From Casuarius casuarius (lineage: Eukaryota > Chordata > Aves > Casuariiformes > Casuariidae), in contig PTFA01000035.1 of the NCBI GenBank assembly GCA_003342895.1, forward strand, positions 124,001-188,000: a DNA stretch of 64,000 nt, given 5' to 3'. A program made the translations under genes and the position numbers. Positions 1 to 13,900 of this stretch are shown piece after piece (position 1 is the stretch's first letter; each line of letters opens with the position of its first letter). The notes below the pieces were generated by a model. It was not told the DNA's origin. It worked only from the letters and a program-made list of their open reading frames with translations, and did not search any database.

Positions 1-3000
1 GTGGGAAACAGAGAGAACAAATAAAATCCATAGGCTTTTTGTCCATAGCACTCCTCTCCTTGCTGTTTGTTATAACCTCAACATTTTTGATAGATCAGTA
101 CAGATTTCTTAAATGAGGAGGAGAGAGAAACTTGAGTGCCCTTAGAATTATTAACAATACCGAATATTTTTACGTTCTTTTGATGCAGTGCCAAGATGAT
201 AATTTCAAAGGGGCACTCTACAACTGCATCTGCTAGTATTTCAGAAAGAAAATGGGTCAGGCAGTAACAGCTCATTCTTTAAGTCTCCTTTTTATATCCC
301 TACACTAATGGTTTAGAGGCTATTAAAGGTCTTCACAAAGGCAGGAGATTTTGCTCCCTATCATCAACATTTCAAACATCAAAAATATTTCAATCCAGCT
401 CAAGGAAGTAAACAAGAAAAAAAGTTCATCTGTAGCAAGATCAAAACTCCAGACTGTTTAAGAAGCAGTATTCTGGTCTAGGCCCACTATCTTCACATCT
501 GATGTCTTAAATTTTAAATGTATTTCTGATAGAGCCCTTGAGAATAACACAGCTTCCTCAATGCTGACACAATTACTGTTCAGAATTGCCACTAACATAT
601 TCACTGAGAGGAAACTGTGTTAAGTTTGAAACAAGCCTTCATTTACAGGTCTGCATTAACCTTTAAATTGTTATTACGGCACTGTGAAAGCCCCTCTGTG
701 CTAAACAGAACCAGCAGTGCTCTAGTTAAACTATTTTTTTCAAGTTTTCTGCCTGCAAGCATGATTTGTTTTATTTAGAAGTTTCTGCATTTCGCACTGT
801 TTGCCAAGCACCCACAGCTGAGTAACTCTCGCACCGTCTCCTTTATTCCTGCTGTGTAAACTAAGCAAAATACTGAGAGTTATTTTATCTAAAGCATAAC
901 CTAGATTTAAGTTGGTCAGAGTAAGAATCAGCTGACCTTACAGATACAGCAAGAGTTTTGTTCACTTCCCCACAAAAACCAGTGAAATTGGTGGTGAGGT
1001 CTAGAAGAGAAATAGGCAAGGGACAGCAAAGTTACTTAGCTGCTGCGCTAAACTACACCCGTACAACTGTATGACTAGGATTTTAAAACCTACTTTCATG
1101 CTTAAAAGTCAGGAAATGCACAGTTATGGTTCCCATAGGCACCACAACTCATGCTCCTGCACACATGCATTATTTTGTATTACATCCTGTTAGATTTATA
1201 GAAATCGTGCAGATACACTATACTCGCTCTGGAAAGCATTATTTTGAACTTCTTGACTAGGGAGGATTAGGTAAGAAGAGTTACACAGCCACAAGCCTGA
1301 GCTTGCCTGGTCTCTGCAAACAAGCAGAAATTGTGTGGAAACCTGGAGGTCTTTTGTTGGCGCTTGGCTATGTTGCAAATTATACCATACCTAACCAGCA
1401 TAACACACAGTAGCTGTCAGCACTCCACACAGACAAAAAAAAATAGAGGTTAGAACTGCATTGGCTGGCCAGGAGCTGCACAGCAGCCAGGGTAGGGAAA
1501 GAAGAGTTCTTTAACTTCCCCATGTTGATAGGTCAAAGGAGCTAGAGAATTACTGGTTTCCACTTCAGGGAAAGTGAGCAGTGCAAAGCTATCCAACCTG
1601 CTTTGATATTGAGAACTGAGGAAGAGGAGACCAAAGAACGACTCATCTGAAAAGCTGCAACCATCATTACACCGATAGTCCCACATAGCTGCAACCTGTT
1701 TCAAAAGAGCACAGCTTTCAAGCCTCCCGAGCTCATGAAGTTGCATGCAACCTTTTTATGCAAAAAATAGTTTATTTAATTTTACAATGCACAACCTTTT
1801 CATTTATTTGAAATTTAAATTAAGGTGACTTGTCAGTTAACTCATGGTACAGCTTAGTCATAAAGCCATGGATAAATAACATCTGATAAAGTTATGCCAC
1901 ACCAATTTTTATTTTCTTCATCTTCATCTAATCACAGGTTTCCAGATGGCATTAACTTATGTTAACATCCTCCACAAACCATTGACTTGAGTAGTTTCTT
2001 TATAAATGTACTTGTTATCTCCCAAATACCAGAACTTGAACACTTAAAGACATTCACAGAAAAGAGAAATCTTTACATGAATGACTTGTACTGTTCTCAC
2101 AATGCTTTTTAAGCATGTTCTGATATAACTAGAATATGTAACAGAAGAGTAACACTAACCTCACGATAAAGGATGTATAACTACAAGCATTTGAAATCTT
2201 TGTTCTCGTGCTATGTCATAGATACTGCAAATTACAGGACTTTCTGCTAGATGAGACTCATTTCTCAAATTGTTCCCACTTAGCTCAGATAATGCCTCAA
2301 GAGGGAAAAGGCATTTCTTCCTGTCAATCATTCTGCAACAACATTTGGTAATGCCCCACAGTTAAGCTACGTGGCACAGATGGTCCATTTTACGCAGCTT
2401 AGGAGGAGACTACTGCAACATGAGAAGGATCTCTTCAGACTCCTGTCCAGACTATTGGCACCACGACAAAGAAAGATTTCCTTCAAAAGGCTGTCTCCGG
2501 CTCCAAAGTACAATATCTTCAGAGACACCAGGCCTTGTTATATTTCATATTTTTATTTCTCTTACTCCAGCCAAAGGAGATCAACTACTGAAGAACGTCT
2601 GATTTTTCCTTTGTGGTTTTCAGCAGTGCATTTCTAGCCTTTGTCATTACTGAGGCAGAAGCCTGGAAACCACAACTTTCATGTCTCAGTAACAGAATGC
2701 AAAGGCAACAAACTTATTATTTGCACTTCCTAATTCAGGTCTTTGAGTTGTGAGGTTGGAGCTCCTGAGTTGGCAACACTTTGCAATGTTAAACAAATAC
2801 TAATTATTCATCCTGCACACGTCAGCACTGAAAGGAGATGAGGATTTGTTTAAAATAGCACCCACTGCCTATCAGCTCCAAAAAGAGAAAGGCCAGACCT
2901 GCCCCTAGCATTTGAAACCAGGGCAGAAAATCTGGAAAGCCCTCAACAGGCAGATACAGGTGTAATTTGCTATCAGCAAGCAGCTTTCTCTCTGGCTCAC

Positions 3001-4869
3001 CCTTCAGAAATACCTCGGTCCCAAAGGGGCCTTTCCTTTCCAGATCACAAACAGCCCCTAGAACCAGAAGCAGCTTTTTGTCCTCAAGTGTGCACGTCCA
3101 CAATGAATGCAATATTTTAAGCAACCTCCACTTCTGTGAAGTCTCTGGCCTCCTTTATCTGACTGGTACATAAAGCAGCTAGACCCAGGGGCCTAACGAC
3201 CTTCAGAGGACTTGACTTACCCCAGCCTCTCAAGTCTGCCCTGGCTCTAAAGAGGAGTTCTCTCCTCTGATAATCACAGAAGATAGGAGAAGAATACTTC
3301 AGTCTGACCCATCTAACATGGCATTTTTCCCCCTATGAAAATACGAAACATGTAAAATTAACAACATCCCAAGTGACCTGGGGCAAATTAATGAATTCTG
3401 AAAAATCCTAGCAGGCAAAAAGCATATCAAAGGGGACAGTTACTATAGTGGGTGACCTATGAGGTCAATTTTGCACACAACATCAGGAGTCTATATCCAT
3501 AGTTTGGCATTAGAGGGCATGATCTGATTTTCTGGAGTTGCTGCAGGCCTGAAATTATTTAAAGTGTGAGGAAATTGTGCGTATTCAGCACCTTTGTAAA
3601 TCAGCTCAGGCACTTTATCCACAGGCATCTAAAGAGAGTAATTTTTAGATCACAAGTTGGAAAACTTCAGTGAAGTATGACATGGTGCATCATAGAGGTC
3701 ACATAACAAACAAGCAGTAGAGTCGGGAACACATTTTTGGCATCAGCATTCTGCAAGTCTCCCTGTAACCACTAACCCTCATTTCTTCTTCTGCAGTACA
3801 ATAGCGGCACAAGACTGTTTAAGACGAAAAAGAGACAGATATGAGGCTCTAGGCTAATAGATGTCTCTTACAATTTATACATATGCATGCCATGTAATCT
3901 AACTAGATTTTTAAAAACACCAGTGTGTTTTAATCAGGCTAAAAATGAGCAGAAAAAGGGAGGAAAAAAGATAGCAATTGGTAAATACAATTTTATTTAC
4001 TGTGGAAAAATGCACAGTAATATACTGGTTACAGAAGGGAAAAAAAACAGGAATGATGCAGCAAATTATTTTCCATGTAAAACGGAAAGGAAAACTGGAT
4101 GTCCTTAAAATGACTGCTATTGACCTGCTGAGATTTGGCTGAAGGCCTGAATGCACAAGACCTAGCTTAAATTTACAAGAGAAAGGCCTTGACTACAAAT
4201 GGATAATGCCTTGAAACTTCACAAAAAGTATAAAACTGGTAAACAATTGTGCTGAAGATTTTCCTATTTCATCCAACTCTGTATGTGGGTTTATAATGAC
4301 ACAGAATGCAGGAAAAGATGATGCTTTTGATGCAGAAGTGTGATGCAGGAGATGGAGATGCATTTTGCAACTCAGACATGTATTTTCTATCACTCCTTAG
4401 CTTTGAGAGTAAGCTTTAGTCATTCACTCCCATTCACTTTTATAACAAGAAATTTCATTCATCTTTATCAGAGTCTCCCTCTATAACATCGGAATAATAC
4501 CAGTTTGACTGGGACAGGCACAGTGCAAAATAACCCACCATCATCAAAATGCATCCAAGATAGTCTTTCCTCTGCCTTCCTTTTCAAACCATGTCCTTAA
4601 TAACTTACCTATTCCCATAGCTACATTAGCAAAGCAGGAGATAGTCACCCTTGTAAATGGTCCTTGTACCCCATTTAAATTTTAAATCACTCATCTCAAT
4701 TACATTTCTTTTGTCAGCCTTGTCCAGGTACTTATAAGCACTACCTCTCTCTGTCCACATATGGTGCCCTGCCCTACTGTATTTGGGCTCCCTTGAGAAG
4801 AAGGCCTCTAGGCGCTACCATAATGCATTTAACAACAAACTCAACAGGATACTAATAGGCTGCCTTCAT
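1..4869. other. Intergenic sequence, nothing recognised
   Basis: AT-rich sequence with only short chance frames (none above about 100 codons), no splice-site chain and no named repeat. It lies some 36 kb or more beyond the 3' end of RAPGEF2. Confidence 0.7.
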
Positions 4870-5335
4870 TAACCTTTGCCGAGTGAACTAACTGCGCTCC
4901 ATCATATTTGCACCTTGCACATTTGTGGCGTCTAGTAAAAATTCATGAGGGGGATTGCGATAGCTGCAGGGCTTGTACACTAAACTGCCTATCCACTGGC
5001 AAGGAAGACTGTTAGTCTTTTTTATTTTTCCCCTCAAAGCGGTGGCAGCATGAGAGGGCAAACAGACCACCCAGATGGATCAATAGAGCAACTGTACAGA
5101 TGATAATTAATGTAGGCAAATGACTATTTAAGCACAGCGACAGAAGCTGCATCCACTGAGCATCTAAAATAAAAGGAAACAGGTTTGGGGACAAAGAGCC
5201 ATCAGAGAATGTAAAAACCGCCTGACGAGGCAGGGGAGGTCCAGCACGGCCCGAGCCTTTCCACGCTGTCATCACTGCGCAGCGCAGCGTGCGAAGCAGC
5301 GCCCCAGAGCTGTGCCGTGGAACGGCTCTGCCAGA
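4870..5335. promoter_or_regulatory. Candidate conserved regulatory element with small CpG pocket
   Basis: Holds homeodomain-like words (GATAATTAATG near 5101-5111), a MEF2-like CTATTTAAG near 5124, a GATGGATCAATAG word near 5073, and then a GC-rich pocket at about 5215-5330 with a dense run of GCGCAGCGCAGCG. Call is based on composition and motif words only; conservation was not tested. Confidence 0.25.
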
Positions 5336-6779
5336 GTCAACTCTTGAGGGTAAACACCTTGCCTTTTTTCACCTATGTAATTTAAACTCCATAAAATATT
5401 TAAAACAAGGTCTTCAACTTACTGTATTCAGAAAGGTTACACTGCAGAAATTCAAAGTAATTGTTAAGCACTAGAAAACGATGATGACTGAGCAGCTTAG
5501 AAGCTTACATATTTTATATATAAAAACATAAGGAACTTCCTGAATTTAAGCAGATCCTATACATTTTAACATCTTACTTTGTCACCTTCTCTGTCTGATA
5601 ATGAAAGATCTGCAGGTTACAAATAATGTAAATTAACTACTTGTATTTGATTAGTTTGATCCAAAGGAAAAAAAAAGTTATGAAACTCTTCGAAAGTTCA
5701 AAGTTCCAAAAAAAAGTTCAAAAAAGAGTTCAAAGATGTACAAGGCAGTAAATAGAAAGTTATAGCTGAATGAACGTAAAGACAAATTAGAGGCAGGCAT
5801 GCGAATAGGAACGAGGAAGAGGTTTTCAGAGCCATCAAAGATATGTTCTGTAGGTCTCGCAATGTGGAGATTTATGAGTGTTAGCTTATATAAAAAAAAT
5901 GGAGGACAACAGAACAAATTTTGATGTTGCTGTTTTATATGAGGCAATGGATACCTTTCTAGCTGCCATTTCAAGGAAACTCAATAACTTCTCTTAGCTG
6001 GAAGAAGTGCCCTTGCCTCAGACCATGAGGAAGATTAAACCATAATTCTCTGTCTTTCAGTTTAATCAAAGTCTGCAGAAGTAGACAAACTGTACTGTGT
6101 GGTGGGGGCGAATTGGTGAAACCACATAAACTCAGCAAAATCTAGGCCAGAGAGACAGAATGCCACCTACCACAAGCATTTACTACTTACTCTTTATTGA
6201 AACAGAGATTCAAAACATTAGCAATTCATGTCGTGTGACTGCACTGATTGCCACACCTTGGGAAATTGGGACGCATCTTCATGAGTACTCTTCAAAGCAA
6301 AGAAAAAAGCTTCCCAGCTCATCAGTAAACATGAAAGAGCAGTATTACAGAAATTTAGCCACGCCATGTTCAATTATTTTGGCAGAATCAAGCAAGTCTT
6401 CACATCGCTCTTTAAGAATGAGCTGAGCAAAGGGAAAATCCTCTGTGAAGGGTCAAATGTTTCAAGCTTTGCTCTACAGCGTGCAGTGGAATATAAAGAA
6501 AACAAGCAGAAAAGTGGGTCTTTCACAGGGTCTTTCTGTGTTTTTTTGTACATTGAGTGAATAGTTAGAATTATTTTCATTAAAGCTGTACCGTTGAAGC
6601 ACAAGGATCACTCTTCCTATTAATTACAGATCTTCAAAAACAAAAGATTTTGATGATGATTTGCAACCAGTAATCTGGAACGTTGTTTCTTTTCAAAACT
6701 CAGACAAGGGTGTCTAAGCTCCAAATTACTGCTCGGATGATGCTTTCTGCTTCTTATTCCTCCCCCCGCCCCCAAAATG
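5336..6779. other. Intergenic sequence with an AAAGTTC cluster
   Basis: Mostly unremarkable. Four AGTTC words lie in 37 bp at 5695-5731; the first two form AGTTCA-A-AGTTCC, a DR1-like nuclear receptor spacing. No gene seen. Confidence 0.6.
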
Positions 6780-7690
6780 GGGCTAAAATGGATTATTTCA
6801 TTTTTAACCTGAAAGCATTAATTCGGGATGCGCAAGGTTGGCTTTGGAGGAAGGTGCGATGCAGAGGGGACGGCGGGCACCCTGATGAGCAGCAGAGTGA
6901 GATGCTGCTGTTCGGCCACGGCTGAGAGGGCTCATTACGCCACAGATAATTGCCCAGCTGCCACGGCGAGGAGGTCAGGCTAAACACCCTTGTGGCTCCT
7001 GAACCAGCGCTGCAGCTAATTAACACTTCAAGCTGCAGGCAGCTATTTTGTACAGACCGCCGCCGAAACAAACAGCTTGCCCCCTTCCGCTGGGTTTAAC
7101 CCTTTGCTCGCCCTTGAGTTGCCGCTTAATGGAAAGCGGCTCGCCTGCCAGAAGGGAAATAGCGCTTTGGCGTTGTGTTTTACAGCATTAAAGCTTGGCC
7201 TGTCAGTCACCCCGTGCGTTTCAAGGAAGGGGAATCATTTTCATCCCAACGTCGCCTAAAGATTTGGCTTCTCTTCCCGTTTAATGCAGAAAAAGGCTGC
7301 GGAAATTGAGGCGAGTTGAAGCGAGGCTCTAAAAAGACCCAACTCACGCTAATAGGAAGCGTGACACGGCATTTCCACTGCCCTTCACAGCTGTATTTTC
7401 TGCTGTCTCTCAGGCCGGGTTACGTGCCTCACTTAGCAAGGTGAAAGCATGAATTAAGAGCTCCTGCACCTGCTGCTTTCAGAGACTGGCCTATATATAT
7501 GTACATTTTTTTTAAATCACGCCTGCCTTAGCGGGGTAGTTGAGTCAATAGCGCGGCAGTAACGCCATCCTTGCAAACGCGGGAGCCCCTGCGGCCCCGG
7601 GAGCAGCTCCGCGCAGCCACGGAGCATTCGCTGTCGCGGTAGCGGCCAGGCCAACCAGCGGGGCAGTTTTAAACAGCCTTTTTCAGATGT
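6780..7690. promoter_or_regulatory. CpG-enriched non-coding block, possible promoter or enhancer
   Basis: About 900 bp with many CpG dinucleotides in an otherwise CpG-poor region, densest at about 7540-7660. It includes CAGCTAATTAACAC near 7012, a GC-rich GACCGCCGCCG near 7055, and a TATA-like TATATATAT at 7492-7500. No protein-coding frame is convincing. It may be a promoter for an unannotated non-coding RNA or a developmental enhancer; the sequence alone cannot decide. Confidence 0.35.
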
Positions 7691-7764
7691 GGCAACTTCT
7701 GCCAGCTTCTTGGGCTGACTTTTGGTATGCTGTTACAGCGGCGAAAAGGAATGACGGAAACTTG
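7687..7764 (+). other. Possible 78-nt exon of an unknown transcript
   Basis: Preceded by a pyrimidine tract CCTTTTTCAG at 7677-7686 and followed by TTG|GTAAGT at 7765-7770. It is open in two frames, one starting with ATG and running 26 codons to the donor. It follows directly on the CpG block. I do not recognise the peptide, and no partner exon was found, so this may be chance. Confidence 0.2.
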
Positions 7765-7962
7765 GTAAGTCTGCGTTTGTATAACAAGCGAGTCGAGTTT
7801 CAGCTGTTTGCTCTTGTGGGCTCAAGTCAAGTTTGGTAAATCTCCATAGCCAAGAAATATTTAATATCAGAAATCTACATTTTTAAGATTGCAAAAAATG
7901 CCAGTTTCCTTCTCAAAATTGGTTACATTTAATCAGGTCAGAATAGCGGTTTCATTTCTTTC

Positions 7963-7986
7963 TTTTTTTTTTTTTTTTTTTTTTTT
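7963..7986. repeat. Poly(T) tract, 24 nt
   Basis: An uninterrupted run of T, preceded by TTTCTTTC. No upstream sequence was recognised as a retroposed gene on the minus strand. Confidence 0.9.
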
Positions 7987-10900
7987 GAAAAAGTGAATCA
8001 TTCTCTTTTTAGCTAAATAAATGGGTTTTGATTCTTCTTTTTTTTTTCTTTTATCAAGTTAAAAAATATTGGCTTTGAGCTGCTGTGAAATAATTCTGCC
8101 CTACTTTTTTCTTATTTCAGTCACTGAACCAAAAATCAGCTGTCTCAGTCCCAAACTTGGCTTTAGTCCCTAGGCCATTTAGCCATCATAGGGGATCGCT
8201 CACAAGGCTATATAGAGAAACTGATGCCCTTCCTACACAAGGAACACACAAAAGCCAGAACGACTTGCGAGGTTTGGAGGCTTGCTTTCACCTAACATCC
8301 AACTTTGCCCTGCTTTAGTCTTGCCTGCCACTTTGAATATTTTGCCAACCCTGCAGCTGCTGAAACTCAAGGCTTATTTCAGACTGCTGGTGCTCCACAT
8401 AGCCTCAAGCAATATTCCTTCTTGCCTTCGCACACGATGTTAAATAAGGTCATTTTCCACTGTTTTATTTCTTTTCCAGCAGCTTCTAGGGAGACTTGCC
8501 AGTCTTTTTATAAGGCTTGCTTGCTTTATTGTAAATTTGTATCAACAGGTCTAGGCATGCCTTGTTTTAAATAAAATTTGCATGCGCTTATATATATACA
8601 CATATGTACACACACATATATAAATACATATATTTGAGGGACTGTCACTTTGGATACTATTTACAGTGATCTGCCAGGTTTTCTGACCACTGAAGACATC
8701 ACTATTTTTCACTTCTTGGAAAAAAGTCAAAGAAAGGCAGTATAAATGGCTACTGATAGCAAAGCAGGAATAAATGAGATCCAAGAATGAATCTCTGGGA
8801 ACCTATAACAGCTGTCACAGACGGCTACAAATGGGTAAAACCTACACTGGAAAGGAAGATATAGTGATTATTTGTACAGGGTATGCAAGAGGATTCTATA
8901 CAATTTAAATCTAGGCTCAGAGAACTTGCAAAGTACAAGAGTGTCTATCTTGAATATATGGTAGGTAATAGGGGCTTTTTCTGGTATCTAGCAGTGAAAA
9001 TGATAGTTTTCAAACAAACCCTTAAGTACAAAACTATCATTGTCTTATCCTACCTGTGAACATTTGTATTTACACATATGCTTCTGCCACAATTCAAAGA
9101 TTCATTAATAGAGGACTCCCTGGGAGGCCGACAAGGAGCTGTTATCCAAACACAGGATTCATCCAGGCTCAGCCTTCAGTCCCAGTCTTGAAATCCACTC
9201 TCATATTTAAAATTATTTTATATGTCTGGGCTTTAGTGGTTCTGGAGGATTTTAACTCGGAGAGTGACAAATAGAGGAGAAAGCAGACACAAGGTCTGAT
9301 ATAGGGAACAGTACACTCACTTATGCAAGATTTTTTTAATTGCTGCCTTATTCAGCGTGCGCCAGTCCAACCTATCAACTCATTTCTAGCAAGAGCTTAA
9401 TTCATTCATATATTGTTCCTGAGGGCAAAGTGCCTGCTTCATAAAGGTGCGATTTCTTTTCAAAGTCTGCTTTTAAGAATTTTATTTGCATTTTCTTTTG
9501 GAAGCACTCAAAATGTTTTAATCATTGAAGCAGCCTTCTGAATAGAAATCAAGGTCAGGTTTAAAATTTTAAGTATACTGCCTAAGTCAAGCTTCAGGCT
9601 TTCCATGTTTTCATGTTATTATGTATGACATTACACCACTACCATCTAATATTCTGTTATGGTGTCACAACACAGAAAAAAGAAATCAGAGCAACTTGAT
9701 TACAAATCAGCAGGAACACAGGAGCTGAAGAGGCTTTGCGCCATACATGCGTGGGTAATGTGTACAGGAAACTGAAAGTGCTGGAGTCCTGAAATTTGCT
9801 TGAATATGGGAGCAAACGTTAGATAGCCTCAGTTCAATGTATATGGACCTTCCAATGCAGGTAAGCATAAAAAAGGAAGGAAAAGGAAACATTTTCAGGT
9901 TAATATTAATGGATTTTTAGTAACAGCTAGTTAAACAGGACTCACAGAGCAACAAGATGGAGCTAAAGGTAAGTATTTTTAGTGGGAAAACTGGAGTGAT
10001 TCATTCTTTGAGCAATAACGGATATGAGTGCCACAGTGCTTTCATGCTTGGAGACTACGAACACACACCGGTATCCAATTTATCAAGGGCACTACAGGCA
10101 CATTTTGAAAGAACCACTGGAGAGCGATAAAGATCCAAAACTGAAACATTATTTAAAAAAGAACGCAGCAGGGCACGGGAGCACACAACAGCGACTCAAG
10201 ATCCTCAGCTTCTGATCACAGTTTTGCCTATAGTGCAGGTACTCAGACTCGACAAGTCACCTGTTGGCACTGCGATGACAGAAGTTTGGCACTTCTGCAG
10301 ATGGTGAGCTGGACATTACCTTTGAAATGACTGTTAAGTTTCACTAAATAGGTTTCCCGAACCAAGTTCACCAGTAAAACATGCACAACCATTATCTATC
10401 CCTTCCCAAGGTGAACAGGGCTATATAAACTGGAAAGACATCCTTCACCTTCCTCACACCACCTTGAGACGCACACCTGTTTTGAAGTCCAGCGTGGATG
10501 TTGCATAGAGTTGGCCTATTAAGAAGTAAATAAAAAGATGCTCTGTTCCTTCTCAACAGTATGAATGTCAATGTGGTATTTCTGTCCACTATACATTGAA
10601 TGCCTACGCCTAGTCTCTCCTCCTCCGAGTTGCAAAATTTGATCTGACATGTGGCTACCTGGTTGACGTACCTTAACGATACTTTAAGCAAATGCTGAAT
10701 GGCACCAAAATGCAGTTTTGGATGTCTGAGGTATAAGAGCTTGTCCTGCTACAATGTTTAGATTGCAATTTTAGATTAGTATTAGTGAGGATACTATTAC
10801 AGAGCAGGCCATTTGCTGCACAAAAAGAATAGAATCAGAATATGTAAGAGTTATACTGGCTTGTAGACTGGAAACAGACATAAAGAGACTACCTGGGCAG

Positions 10901-13900
10901 TAAAGAGCAGCTATGGAAATGAAAATCACTGTACTCCTGCTTGGCTGGTTTTGGAGGTGAACAATTGTATGTGTATATTTATACTCACAGACAAAATATT
11001 ATACACATATCATGTGACATCAGTGCTTTGTAATCACACACAATTTACAAATAGGGCTGTACATTACTGGAATCCATTTCATCATTTTACTGTGTGCTTC
11101 TTTCAATATTGTCCCTGCTTACCAGCGTTGTACAAAACCACAGGATGTTATGAAACTATTTTGAACATAGTATAACAGGTTGTTCAGCTGACAAAGAAAA
11201 ATATAAAGGAAAGGAAAGATAACAGCTAAATCAAAAAAGTAGAAAACAAAAGCTACAAATTAAAAAGTGGAAAATTAAAGTGCAACAACATATAGTATGA
11301 TAGCAAGCCACCAGGGCAGTCTGGATTCAAGTCCTAAGGAAGCAATGAATGCTTACTGCAAGCTCTCCATAAATTGCAGAACAGAGTAACATGGATCTCT
11401 CTGATGGCAAATGTGTGTATTTGGACTAGAATCTGGACTGGTAGTTTCTGTTTTTTGTAGGCTGCCAAATATTCTCTCAAATATCTCTCTCAAACTCACG
11501 GTCGCTTCCTGTCCTCATCCATTCATGCAGTGAACAACCATCTATCACCCTTCTCCTCCTCCTCTGGCTGTTGCGGCCTGGCTCTGCCGTCCTGCTCACG
11601 GAGCTAGCCGTGCCTGCTGACTCCTTCACCTGGCAGCAGCGACACGCGACGTGTACCACCCATTCTTAAAGAAAATTGGTTAGCTCTGCTAAGACAGGAG
11701 TACATCCAAAGGCAGCAGACCCTCACAGCGTTGGAGGGTTCTGAAATGTTATAGAGGAACAGTAACCCAGACTGAGCAATTTCTAAGTTTCCTCTGTCAC
11801 TGCTAATATCAGGGGAAAAAAAAGCAGAAATTGCACCTCGATTTCAAAGCTGATTCCATGGCATCCGGAGACTGTTGTGCCTGTTTGGTTCCAGGACACC
11901 TGCTTCCTAGTGGGAAATTGAGATATTTCTCTCTCAACCTGTGTAACAGGTACGCACACTTAAACAGCATAAATCAACTTGAAGCGGTTCGAAAGCCAGG
12001 AAGTGACAAGAAGTATTAGGATGATCAAACACATTTCCACACTCTGTGAGGCTGGATCCCAGCACTTAAAATAAGTAAAAAATAAAAAAAGGACACAGAA
12101 CAAAAGCAGGTCTCCCACTTCTCTGAAACAGGAAAATAGCAATGAGATCATTCTTCCCAATATTGAGAAGAAATAGTGGGGTTTCTGAAATGTAATCTGG
12201 CATTCCCAAATAAGCCCATCTTTTGACCCCACAGAGTACATTTCTTCCATGGCAACAGCAGAGTGCATCTTTTTCAGGCTGAGATGCTTCCAGGTCCTTC
12301 CCAGAACATATCTTGCTTCATTTTTACCAAAACTCATCAAGGTAATTGAAGCCAAACTAGTTTCCTTTACAATGGCTCAGGGAATAGAAAAGAGCAAAGC
12401 GCCAACCACTGCATCACTCCCCGGCGCGACTCCAGTCAACTTCACTTCGCTGGCGCTTGCTTCTCCCACTACCCATAACGCTCGCTGTGATATTTGCACC
12501 AATCTGTGCAAATCCAGTCTCCTTGCTTAGGGCACCAGTGACAAAGCAATCCGACAAAAAGCACGAGCCTTGCAATGTTTCCTGCCTCAGACCCCCTCCT
12601 TTGCGTTCAACAAACTCTTCCCTCTTTCCCCCACGCTCGATTCAGAACCGAGTCAGCAGAAGTGCCATCCTCACCAACCAGGTAGAGCGGGAGCCTCTGG
12701 CTGCGTGCGGCACTGCACAGGCATTGATTGCTACATCACAACCTGGCTAGAGAGAGGAAGGAGAAAGCTGCGCTCAAGAAAATTAACTCGCAGGCTGCCC
12801 AGCTGTGTAAAATGCCTCCTGCCCACGATATGCACCACAGAGTGTCACGGAGGCTCTTTTGCTACGAGCAACACTGGTTAAAACTCCCTTCCAACCCTTC
12901 TTCGCCCTTCCTCCAAATCAAAGTCATCTCGTGATGACCTAAGCAAATGATGCCACCACGCTGTAGCTACTTTTTCTTCAGACAAAACTATTTGCCCATT
13001 TCAATCCAAGTAGTTTCACAGTAATGGAAATGCCATTCTGAGACGAGTAAGTTAATCCTCTTTCTTAATGTCTTTCCCTATCTCTGCTGTTTGATTTGGT
13101 ATCTTTGCTTGCTAGGTGCCTGTTTAACTGGTATATCTTGGAGCAAAGACCTTATTTTCTAACATATTTGTACAGTGGCTAGACAAACTTATGAATATGC
13201 TTTTATAACTGCTTGTATTTCAAGGGGAGCACTGAGGACAAAATGCTGGTTTAAGTTGTTACATCCTGTCAACAAAGATCAGCTACCTTTGACTTTTCAG
13301 ACAATTACATTTTTGGAATATTTATAATGTAAAATATGTATAAATAGATGGAATTAGCAGTACTGCAGTTACTGATTTTGTAAGCTCTACGGCTTAGTGG
13401 TAAGTGTAGAGGGCAAAACAAGATTAGTTTATTTGAAGAAAGACTGTCCTATTTCACTGTTTAAAATACAGTAAGTATATTGCAAATTATTAGACAACTG
13501 GCCTTTATAAAGGGTCATCACTATGCTGGAATTCAGTCTTCCTGAAAGAGGACTGACTGGCATAATACCTTTATAAGTTGCATACATGTCTGTCTTGTGC
13601 ATGCTGTAGACTTTAGAAATTCAAGGCAAGCAGAGATCAGCTTCACTCGGTGTCAGACTTCTAACACATCAACACTGTTCAACATAAGTAGTAACGCAAT
13701 GATCAGCGGCTCATTACAGAAACATCAACCATGTCTTTCTTTCTTATGCAAATATAACAACAGATAAGTACCACCTTATACGTAATTCAGAAGGCCAGCA
13801 ATATATATATGTAAGCTTAATTGCAATATTTAATGTGTTTCTGGGGATTATTTCATTTTCTTGTGATCTCCCCATCACATGGGCATCATGGTTATCAGGT

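Noticed and set aside
3180..3330. Sequence with ATCACAGAAGATAGGAG, checked as a possible CR1 retroelement end
   Set aside because: The expected CR1 3' words (the ATTCTATG octamer and GGTTGGAAGGGACC-like core) are absent.
12249..12934. Several overlapping plus-strand frames of 60-100 codons
   Set aside because: They overlap each other in different frames, which reflects a slightly GC-richer patch. None has a recognisable motif.
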